DNA of 64,000 nt, taken from Peronospora farinosa (taxonomy: Eukaryota > Oomycota > Peronosporomycetes > Peronosporales > Peronosporaceae). The stretch is from NCBI GenBank assembly GCA_947646735.1, contig CANTFK010000760.1, forward strand, positions 1-64,000, written 5' to 3'. The notes beneath the pieces are model-generated. The model was not told the origin of the DNA. It ran no database searches and saw only the letters and a program-made list of their open reading frames with translations. A program made the position numbers and the translations under genes. This document shows, in pieces, positions 20,590 through 28,667 of this stretch. The number at the start of each line of letters is the position of its first letter. Position 1 is the stretch's first letter.

Positions 20590-22203
20590 TTATCCGGTTT
20601 CGTATACGTGGTAATCCACTTCCCTTAGTTCGTACAGGATGGATGCATAAATGGCGTAATCCTCCAGGAACCGACTGTAATAGTTCAGACTCTCGAGAAA
20701 CGACTGCATAGCTTTCAGGGTAGTGGGCAACGGTAAGTCCACCAAGGACTGAAGGTCCTTAGGGTGGGCCTCCAGCCCTTCCGCTGACACTTGGTGGCCA
20801 AGGTAATCTACCTTTTGACAGCCCCATGAGCTCTTAACCGCGCTGATCGATAAGTTCCACTTGTCACACACCTCCAAAAGTCGTTCCACTTTCACGCATA
20901 AGTCATCCCATGACTCCGAGGTCACCAAAATGTCGTCGATATAGGACCTACGTCCTAATATAGACTTCTTGAGGTCTCCCTCTGGATGGCCCACCTCGAA
21001 CAGGTCCTCTGGTTTGTCAGAGCCCGGCTCGGAGGAAATCGTAAGAAACCCATATAAAGCATTATTCAACAATCTCTGATAGATCTGCGGCGCATTCTTC
21101 AGTCCAAACGGCATTCGTCTCCACTCAAAAAGTCCGAGCGGAGTTACAAACGCCGAGATTAAACGGGCTCGTTCGGTCATACTGACCACCCAAAAACCGC
21201 TAGCCATATCCAGTGAGCAGTACCACAGGGCCTTATCTAGGTCTTCCAACAACTCATTCACGAGAGGCATAGGATATACCATAAGCCGCGTTAAATCATT
21301 CACCATCCGGTAGTCAATGCACAGCCTTATATCCACCCCATTCTTCTTGACAATAACTACAATTGGACTGGCCCATGGAGAGGTGGAATGCTGGATTATC
21401 TTGGATGACAAGAGGCCTTTTATCAGGTCTGCCAGCTTCTCCCTAAATTGAGGGACCACCTTCCGTACCCGTTGGGCGATTGGCCGTGTGTTCCCAACAT
21501 CAATGTCGCACATTGCTCCTCGAGCCGCCGGGGGTAATGCGTTACCTTTTCCCATCAGCAAATGTCGTTTTCTCCATATAATCTGACGGAGGCGGTCTAA
21601 CTCCTCCTTTGGGGTATCACCGGGGTCAGGAATCTGGATGTCTTCCAACATAACTTTGTTTGTAGATGGGATGACCTCAGGGATAAAAGACCAATTTTTG
21701 TCGATATCCTCGGCACATAGATCTCCACTCTCGTGAACACAGACTTGGTCATCGGGAGTATCTACTTCAGCCTTGATGACCGGTGGACCCTCCTCTGGGT
21801 GGACCGGTGGACCCTCCTCTGGGTGGACCGGTGGACCCTCCTCTGGGTGGACCTGTGGACCCTCCTCTGGGTGGACCCTCTCCATGTCGGTCCTATCCTT
21901 CGATGATACTTCGTTGCCCACGCTAGCTCTAGATGGTTGACCTCCATCGAGGGCCTCCCCTCCAGACTCCTGATCTGATGGTAATGACTCAGGGTCCCTC
22001 ATAACAGACTCGTGCACCACGTTAACCACTGGCACTTGGGTCCCCGTCCGTAGCAACATCTTCTGTGGAGTTGTGTACTGAGGTTTCTCGACCATCGGAC
22101 CTTGGTATACTTCTTCTTGAGTAGTTTCTGCATCCTCCTCGTCGGTGGTTGCTTGGTAGGCTAGATTTTTCCATTCAGCGTACCTCCTAGAACCCACTGA
22201 CAC
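20590..22203 (-). CDS. A1 reverse transcriptase
   Basis: A 537-codon open frame. An acidic N-terminal spacer has four near-identical 8-residue repeats VHPEEGPP, encoded by a perfect 24-bp tandem repeat. The RT domain follows: SPWASPIVVIVKKNGVDIRL, CIDYRMVNDLT, CSLDMASGFW (first catalytic Asp), LFEWRRMPFGLKNAPQ, and the YIDD box (RRSYIDDILVTS). The frame ends at YHVYETG with a stop, and RNase H continues in the -1 frame. The same break is present in A2. The frame starts 28 nt past the protease stop in the +1 frame. Confidence 0.85.
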   Translation of the reverse strand: MSVGSRRYAEWKNLAYQATTDEEDAETTQEEVYQGPMVEKPQYTTPQKMLLRTGTQVPVVNVVHESVMRDPESLPSDQESGGEALDGGQPSRASVGNEVSSKDRTDMERVHPEEGPQVHPEEGPPVHPEEGPPVHPEEGPPVIKAEVDTPDDQVCVHESGDLCAEDIDKNWSFIPEVIPSTNKVMLEDIQIPDPGDTPKEELDRLRQIIWRKRHLLMGKGNALPPAARGAMCDIDVGNTRPIAQRVRKVVPQFREKLADLIKGLLSSKIIQHSTSPWASPIVVIVKKNGVDIRLCIDYRMVNDLTRLMVYPMPLVNELLEDLDKALWYCSLDMASGFWVVSMTERARLISAFVTPLGLFEWRRMPFGLKNAPQIYQRLLNNALYGFLTISSEPGSDKPEDLFEVGHPEGDLKKSILGRRSYIDDILVTSESWDDLCVKVERLLEVCDKWNLSISAVKSSWGCQKVDYLGHQVSAEGLEAHPKDLQSLVDLPLPTTLKAMQSFLESLNYYSRFLEDYAIYASILYELREVDYHVYETG

Positions 22204-22231
22204 AAACCCTTGGGCCCGGGGAACCCGATCC

Positions 22232-22984
22232 TTAGCCAGCCGAATGCCCAGCTTGGTATTCGTGTAGGATCAGGTCCTTGTCACTCACATTGGTGACCCT
22301 CAAGAATTGACGATGTCCATGTCCTTGGATCATCGTAGTCACCCATCTGTCTCCACGGGTCATCCATAATTTCCACTGGTCCGACGTAACCCTCTTCAGC
22401 GGAACCTCGACATATTTTGTCGCAGGTAAATTCACGTACTGGCCCAATTTTACCTCAGAAATATGGCCACTATACAAGGTCTTGCGACCTGTCAGCTGGA
22501 TTCGAACTTCGTCTGGCAAGCAAATAGTTCCATCCGCCATGTCCAAACGAATTCCAGCTGGAACCATAAAGTCCATTCCTAGTAGCACATCCTGGCCGGC
22601 CATGGACCCGACCCACACATTGAAGAAGTATACAAATACACCATTCAGTGTTATCTTGATCTTCGTTCGCCCTTCCGTGGTGTAAACTGCTTCTCCAATG
22701 CCCACGCACTCTTGTTTTTCGCTTGTGTTAATCTGACAGCCTACCTTACGAGCAAAGGCGATATCCAAAATAGATATCTCGGCACCAGAATCAAACAGTA
22801 GATTCGCACGAATATTGTTAGCTTTCCCAGAGGCCTTGGCTTGCTTAAACCACTTTCCTGGGGCATGGTGTTTCCAGTATCCTCTTGACTTTCCCGGTAA
22901 TAAGTCCAATGTCATTATAGTCTCTTCTCGGGAATTAACATGAGGTACACACGCATTGGCCACAGCAGCAACAGAATAATGCAA
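22232..22984 (-). CDS. A1 aspartic protease
   Basis: Encodes the retropepsin domain with the active site LLFDSGAEISIL and the flap/core segment VLLGMDFMVPAGIRLDM. It follows gag in a different frame, and its own C-terminus (EYQAGHSAG) stops just before the RT frame. The A2 equivalent (45784-44804) opens further upstream and overlaps the gag end, which suggests that a gag-pro frameshift is the normal arrangement. Confidence 0.85.
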   Translation of the reverse strand: MHYSVAAVANACVPHVNSREETIMTLDLLPGKSRGYWKHHAPGKWFKQAKASGKANNIRANLLFDSGAEISILDIAFARKVGCQINTSEKQECVGIGEAVYTTEGRTKIKITLNGVFVYFFNVWVGSMAGQDVLLGMDFMVPAGIRLDMADGTICLPDEVRIQLTGRKTLYSGHISEVKLGQYVNLPATKYVEVPLKRVTSDQWKLWMTRGDRWVTTMIQGHGHRQFLRVTNVSDKDLILHEYQAGHSAG

Positions 22985-23111
22985 AAGGCCGATGTATTTC
23001 CAATCAATTCATCCAACTTATTGACCTTCTCCACGGGGTGTATCTACACAAATGCATAAATGCTACAATTAGAACGCTCGGCTCGTACCAGATTCAAACC
23101 TGGCGAGCGTT

Positions 23112-24200
23112 CTAATTTAACATCTTCTCCGCCGCCTCGGGTAGCTGCCCTGCGTGTTTGTTCGGGTTGTACCACTGGCGAATCAGATTGTAGAACTCTT
23201 CCATCGGGCACTTGCCGACGTCATGAACCTTGCCACAACCGCGACACACAAACAGGCAGTGGTCAGCTGGGTGACCCTTCTTTCCACAACACTCGCAAAC
23301 GAGTCGCTTCCAACAGTCCAGATCCACATGCTTCCTAGATCCACAATGGGTACACTTTGCCACGGGTGACCCTGGAACCACCTTTTGTCCAGTTCCCTCT
23401 GCCATGCGTCGACTTCGGTCTGGCTCTGGGTCCTGATGGTGCCGGGGGTCATCTGCGTTCCTCGCCCTGCCAGTGTAAGGCTTACTCGCCGCCGCATAAA
23501 TTCTTCTGAGGTCATCTTCTCTCTCAGACCCACTGGAGCTGGACCCTTGGTCATTTTCACTTTCAGAAGTGGCTCGGATGACTTGGACGGGTCTTCTCAG
23601 CTGACTCTTGGTGTGGTCTGGAGGGGTTGGGGCCTTCTGGCGAAACTTGCTGGACCCGAACAAGACCCTTCCTTGACGCGTCTTCGCTCTCTGACGAGCC
23701 AGCAGGACTTCCTCCAGGTCATCTGCATCAGAAAGTCTGAGCAATGTAAGCTGGTCCGCTAATTCTCGATCATTCAAGGTTTCCACGTAATGATCTACGT
23801 GTTCACGCTTTACACTGGGGGGCCCACCCTTAATATCTAGCTTGGCCCTGAGCCTTGCCACGTTCAAACGGTACAAATATTCTAAGGGTGACTCATCGGC
23901 TCTCTTTCTGGCGTGATAATATTGTCGGGCCACCGACACCCCCAAGCCGCAAAATTGTGCTTGGAACTCTCGCAGAAGCAGCTTCCAATCGACGCGTACC
24001 GTTCGACCTAGCTGTCGATACCAATTTTGAGCTGGACCCGTGAGCAGGGACCCAAAAATGAGACACTTCTCGCTGTCTGGTGCCTGGTCTCGGAGGAAAG
24101 CCGTCTTTACCTTAGTGCTCCAGCTTCTGGCACGATCTTCATCGTGGTCCCTTCCGCTAAATTCCTTCAGATCCGACGAGGCCGATACCCTAATGTGTGG
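23112..24200 (-). CDS. A1 gag capsid and nucleocapsid (second gag frame)
   Basis: The frame, open from about 24238 and without a clear ATG, encodes a retrotransposon-gag capsid domain: LKEFSGRDHDEDRARSW, IFGSLLTGPAQNWYRQLGR, ARQYYHARKRADESPLEYLY. It continues into an acidic Ser-rich linker. The nucleocapsid has three Cys-rich knuckles: CTHCGSRKHVDLDCW, CECCGKKGHPADHC and CRGCGKVHDVGKCP. It ends EAAEKMLN. Three knuckles are more than the usual one or two. Confidence 0.8.
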   Translation of the reverse strand, partial: PHIRVSASSDLKEFSGRDHDEDRARSWSTKVKTAFLRDQAPDSEKCLIFGSLLTGPAQNWYRQLGRTVRVDWKLLLREFQAQFCGLGVSVARQYYHARKRADESPLEYLYRLNVARLRAKLDIKGGPPSVKREHVDHYVETLNDRELADQLTLLRLSDADDLEEVLLARQRAKTRQGRVLFGSSKFRQKAPTPPDHTKSQLRRPVQVIRATSESENDQGSSSSGSEREDDLRRIYAAASKPYTGRARNADDPRHHQDPEPDRSRRMAEGTGQKVVPGSPVAKCTHCGSRKHVDLDCWKRLVCECCGKKGHPADHCLFVCRGCGKVHDVGKCPMEEFYNLIRQWYNPNKHAGQLPEAAEKMLN

Positions 24201-25605
24201 AACAACAGTAGGGGTCCTCCTGCCGTAGCCGCGGCCTCAGTCGCTCGCGCTGAGGTCATCGGGAACGCCAAGTCATCTGGCTCGTATTCATCATGGGTTG
24301 ACCCCATAGACTCCATGTCCACATCAGGGATATCGCCTAGTGGTCCTAGGCGCTCAATTCGCTGGGAGGACCTGCGGTAAACTGGTCTTTGACCCTTTGT
24401 GGTGTGTCCCCGGTCCACTGCAACTTTTGTGGAGCCTTGCTCTTCAAAGAACTTGGTCATCGCCTTATCAAAGTACGACTGGAGCGCGCTAGGGGAAACT
24501 GACTCAGTCTTTGTTTCCTGATCCGTTTTTGTCCCCATCAACCTTGGCTCCACTTTGCACCGGGCTTCCGTCTCCTCCTGTGCTTGGCGCTGGCCCCATG
24601 GGGTTGCTGTTTCCATATGGCCAGCTTCGCGAATTCGTGCTTCTAACAACGCTGCACCAGCTGGACCCAATTGCATTCGATCCATCGTATCCATCAGGGC
24701 CGACATCATAGATGAGGTGGCTGATTCGTATTGAGACCTTGGTGACGATTCACCGAGTGACCCAGCAGGAGAGCCCACACCAGGATCCACTACTCCTCCA
24801 TCTTGACGGGGTACTTTCTTTGGGGGGAACTCCCCCACTAACGTCTTGAGGTGACCATGCAGAGTCACTAAGGTCTTCTTCAAGGTCTCGAACCCGAAAT
24901 CGAAGAGGGTCTCAGCAGTAAAGTTCCCAGCAGCCATCCCAGCTTCATGTAGCAGATTCATTACGGCCTTGAGGACCTCCAGGTCTGTGGTCGTGGTGGG
25001 AAGAGCCATTATCGGACCGTGGACCTGGTCCATAAGCTTGACCTTGAGCGCCTTCATCACCGGGTCCTTTCGAAGAAACTTCTTCAATTTATTCCGATGG
25101 TAGGCTTCTTCCAAATCTTCTTCTGTCCAGTCCTTACTAGCCACGCCTTGGCTCTCTCCCGACTCGTCCGTCGTGTCTCCGCCTCTCGGTGCCTTCAACT
25201 TGGTATGCTTCTGCTTCTTTTGCTTGTTCTTGGGCACCTTTGGCTCTTGAGTGGTGGGTCGGGAGACTTGTTTCGGGGTCCCTTTTTTTTAGCTTTCGCT
25301 GTCAAACTTGGGACCCCTGGACCATAATATTTATTATGGCCCATGTTGTCTTCTTCGACGAAGACATAAGGGGGAGGATTTTGTGGTTTTTCTTCATATT
25401 CCACCTTGACCTCAATAGCAAAGCTCTTCCCCGGGCTCTGCAGATCCTCCGATCCTTCTTCCTTCTTGATCACTGGCGATCCGGTTTCCAGTGTCTTGGT
25501 CGTCCCTTGGTCCATCTTGACCGTTGTCTTTTCTTTTTTCGTTTCTTCTTCGTGGGACTCACGGTGAAAATCCGCGTCTCCCGAAGATCCGGGCACGCGC
25601 ACCAT
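24167..25605 (-). pseudogene. A1 gag N-terminal frame
   Basis: The first gag frame starts ATG at 25605 (MVRVPGSSGDADFH), directly against the LTR. It is Lys/Glu-rich, then Pro-rich (PQNPPPYVFVEEDN). A frameshift near 25280, in a run of T, moves the remainder to another frame (25237-24167). That part is helical and ends GGPLLLFHTLGYRPRRI with a stop. The end overlaps the capsid frame (-1 register), an arrangement also found in A2. Confidence 0.75.
25587..25604 (-). other. Candidate primer-binding site of A1
   Basis: Minus-strand TGGTGCGCGTGCCCGGAT starts one base after the 5' LTR end (CACCACA). It begins with the obligatory TGG; the primer tRNA is not identified. It overlaps the gag start codon (ATGG). 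Confidence 0.55.
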
Positions 25606-26540
25606 TGTGGTGGAGTGGATTCTCAAACAACGTGAGAGAACCACAAACACATACAGCGCCGGACTGCCGACTTAAGGAGGGGGTACCCCGATACCGTGTC
25701 GTATTGGCCTTGGCTGGTCTTGCTCCTCGGTTGACGCAGAAGACTTAAAGACTTGGTCTTTGTATAGGACTTGGACTTGGTGGTCCCCGAGCGGATATAC
25801 TTCACTTGGGACCGGGTTTCTTGGGCTCAATCGACTTAGTCGAGAGCGATGCACCTGGTACTGCGTACCCCTTTGGTGGCTGACTGTTCTTGGTCCTTGG
25901 ACCCCTTTGTGTTCTTCCCCGTAGGGAAACCGCTTCCTGGAGCGGGTCGTAGAGTCTTGACACTTACTTGACACCTCAGGCCAACTATCCTGAGGTTCAA
26001 CTTGCGTTGCTTGAGCCGTCTAATACCTGCTGGACGTCGGGGGGCCAAAGGGTATCCCGCCCGGAAGAGGTGTAGCGACGGAGAAGCTTAGGAGGGGCGC
26101 TTAAAGCTGCCACGTGTAATGCAAATTCGAGTGTGTTTATTTACCTTATTCTCTAAATGCTTTTCTTGCCTAACCTTAACCCTTTGATCTAGATAGTGCC
26201 CCGTGTCGACTCTTGGAAGAAGAACTGGCTCCTTGTTACCTGTACTTTCTGTAATCTTCGATATTCTGTGTACCGGTTCTGCACCCTCGGACATTGGGCC
26301 CCTGTACCCTTGGGCCCCTGGGCCCCTGTACCCCTGGGCCTCTGGAACCTGTTTCCGGGACCTGGGGCCTGTGCTGACGCCGCACGTCTGGGTCCTTATA
26401 TTCTTAATAAGGCGGGGCCTGGTGTGTGGTTGTAAATCCGCGAGGCCGGGTCGTGGTCACTCCCTCGGGGAAGTGACCAGAAATTCTCTTTCTCTCTGTC
26501 ATTTCCCTCAAACTCCAACTTTCCCTGGCACTTCACCACA
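25606..26540 (-). repeat. Family A LTR (5' LTR of A1)
   Basis: 935 bp, same termini as 16295-17259 (TGTGGTGG...CTTCACCACA). It lacks the 27-28 bp insert of the left LTR, a feature shared with the right-hand LTR of A2. Confidence 0.9.
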
Positions 26541-27143
26541 TCTGTCCCCTGCGCGCTGGTCTTTCGAACTGCGGTAAGACCACGTGCACCCTTGTCCAAA
26601 CTCTTCGAATTAACAGTAAGTGATCCTACGTCGTTTGGGTGGTTGCGTTCGCCAACTCACAAGTCTTCAGTTGGACTTGTTGAGGGCTTTGCAGACCGCA
26701 GACGACACTGCCCCCTGGCGCGTGTTCTATCGCAAGAACATTCAGGAACACCCCGCCTTCCAGGTCCCTCGTCTCTCCGGAAAATTTCGCCTGGACACCG
26801 ATGCATGAAATGTTTAGTCAGCTAGCTTTCTTCTCCAACGCTTTTTCCGTAACTTCACGTTCCTTTTCTTTGGGCCTATGCCCCTGGGCCCCTGTACCCT
26901 TGGGCCCCTGTACCCTACCCCTGGGCCCCTGTACCCCTGGGCCTCTGGAACCTGTTTCCGGGACCTGGGGCCTGTGCTGACGCTGCACGTCTGGGTCCTT
27001 ATATTCTTAATAAGGCGGGGCCTGGTGTGTGGTTGTAAATCCGCGAGGCCGGGTCGTGGTCACTCCCTCGGGGAAGTGACCAGAAATTCTCTTTCTCTCT
27101 GTCATTTCCCTCAAACTCCAACTTTCCCTGGCACTTCACCACA
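26541..27143 (-). repeat. Collapsed second unit: internal remnant fused to a partial LTR
   Basis: 26541-26877 repeats 17260-17608, including the antisense ORF C-terminus (plus frame ending TGA at 26808). At about 26878-26945 the sequence switches inside a GGGCCCCTGTACCC minisatellite to the distal third of an LTR, ending CTTCACCACA at 27143. This is what remains if a tandem LTR-internal-LTR-internal-LTR array lost one internal region by recombination between minisatellites. Confidence 0.85.
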
Positions 27144-27450
27144 AAACCCCCGGGGCAAAGCCCTGTTTAGTTCTACCTCCTAGAGGTTCAACAAAACATA
27201 GATCTTTCCCAGTAGGGCGCCTCACGCCTACTCGAAGTTGACTTATTGCCCTGCCGTGCTCGCCTATTGACTAAGAGCTGGGTTACGGCTCTGCCGATTC
27301 ATACGTTGCTTTCGCAACGGACCGCTAGGGCGGAGGTGCCCAGGGCTACCACACCAAAATCTACAGATGTTACTATGCTGAACTGCAGCTTGAAGCTCAG
27401 CTTCATTTCCTTCAGCATTGCTGAGGCCTATAGCCAAAGCCTGCTGTCGA
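27144..27450 (-). pseudogene. Possible gag zinc-knuckle scrap of another retroelement
   Basis: On the minus strand, directly after the broken Gly-rich copy, a frame reads EGNEAELQAAVQHSNI then CRFWCGSPGHLRPSGPLRKQ. It resembles a CCHC knuckle whose Cys spacing and last Cys are degraded. No protease or pol follows. Confidence 0.3.
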
Positions 27451-28038
27451 TTAGACCCCGGCTATGCCTGCGTCCCCAGACTGAGGAATGGCTGCGGCAG
27501 CTCTTGGCTGTTGTGCTGGAGATGGATCTGCACTGGCAACGTTCGTTGGTGCCGGCGTGGCCCTTGATCCTCGGGTTACCGTAGGTGCAGGGGTTGCCAC
27601 TGGACGTACATTTGCAGTCGTCGGAGCTGGCGTGACAGCTGCAGATCCCAGTGCCACGTTAGTCCCTGCGGCAACGACATTGTTCGAAGCGGCATTGGTA
27701 GAGGCGACATTGGTAGAAGCGACATTGGTAGAGGCGACATTGGTGGTGGAGTCAACGACGGCAGTGTTGGAGCCAGCTATCACTGTGGACGGGATGCTGA
27801 CGGGAACAGGAATGAAATGCGGCACCTCCACAGGCACGGGAATAGCGATTTTCTTGACTTTCTTGACTTTCTTGACATGGTGGTGGTGGCCCTTCCTGCT
27901 TTCCTCGGTATTTTCTTTGACTGTGGGTATATCTGCGTTCATACGCAGGCCACGAAGTGCAGGTGCATTCGGCGCACTCTCTGCTGCAATGAAAGCACCT
28001 ACCGCCATGATTCTCGCGAAGGTAGCGGCAGGTTTCAT
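27451..28038 (-). pseudogene. Glycine-rich RxLR-like protein, inverted copy 5, truncated
   Basis: The minus-strand frame from ATG 28038 keeps the signal peptide, RGLR, HHHH/VKK, TNVAS repeats and Thr/Pro linker, with substitutions (T to R in the signal peptide, V to I, S to A). It then meets TAA at 27451 where the array copies have CCA (Pro). About 20 bases of homology continue past the stop before unrelated sequence begins, so the Gly-rich half is absent. Upstream homology to the array spacer runs to about 28405. The optional upstream extension seen in the array is frame-broken here, which supports the internal Met as the real start. A 195-residue secreted product is still possible. Confidence 0.8.
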
Positions 28039-28432
28039 GGGGAATTTGAAGACGGTGGTGGTGGAAGGCTGGTTTGTTGTTTGCAAATTGGTGAATGGAC
28101 TCAGTGTTGTGAGTTGTAATGTTGCACCGGAGACTTCCCCGTCACGACACTTCAATTTGCTGATGATGCTCGAAGCGGGAGGTGAAGTGATAAAGAGCTA
28201 GGAATGACAGCTTAGACATGATGGAGAAGTGGTAACAACTTTTGACCAAGTGATTGAGAGTGAGATATTTGCTACATTAAACGCGACTCTGACAACGTAT
28301 GAAGGCCAAAGCATCTGTACCAAGAAAAAGTACCTGAAAATAGTCGCGACAAATGTAATAATGGACCGTTTTTGAAGGACTGCTAGCATGTTTCAATTGC
28401 TCATCGGGCTCTACATACTTTTGTCATGAAAC

Positions 28433-28655
28433 TTATACACAATGTTTATGCAACGTTTTTCTGATTCCACCTTTATCCGGCAGAATGTCACGGATAAAAT
28501 CACTGATAATATGTTTGGCCAAAATTGTTGGAAAAGTGGTTTCTAACTGCTGACACATTGCGTTAAAATCGTCGTAGCTATTATAGGCAAAGAGCGTCTG
28601 TCTCAGGCGAGTTGAAGCTTTTTTTACTTGCAGTTCATCGACGTCTCGCTATTGG
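28433..28655 (-). CDS. Short unidentified ORF, possibly a terminal exon
   Basis: The minus-strand frame, open from a stop near 28655 to TAA at 28433-28435, encodes about 70 residues of globular-looking composition: LFAYNSYDDFNAMCQQLE, then FPTILAKHIISDFIRDI, ending LHKHCV. Internal ATG near 28556. The minus-strand CCAATAG just upstream could be a splice acceptor. I do not recognise the family, and it may be a gene scrap carried next to the Gly-rich copy. Confidence 0.3.
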
Positions 28656-28667
28656 ATCACGCAGCTT

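Larger units (their letters stand above)
16295..27143 (-). mobile_element. Family A Chronos-like Ty3/gypsy element, copy A1
   Basis: Minus-strand element with LTRs 16295-17259 and 25606-26540, followed by a collapsed extra unit to 27143. Internal order on the minus strand is gag (two frames), protease, RT, RNase H, second (archaeal-type) RNase H, integrase and chromodomain, with an antisense ORF remnant next to the 3' LTR. The combination of dual RNase H and chromodomain is the published hallmark of oomycete Chronos elements. Stops and frameshifts in most domains make A1 defective. Confidence 0.9.

Noticed and set aside
16291..27147. Target-site duplication for A1 (GAAC versus AAAC)
   Set aside because: Only three of four bases match and the right end is a recombined LTR, so no duplication can be claimed.
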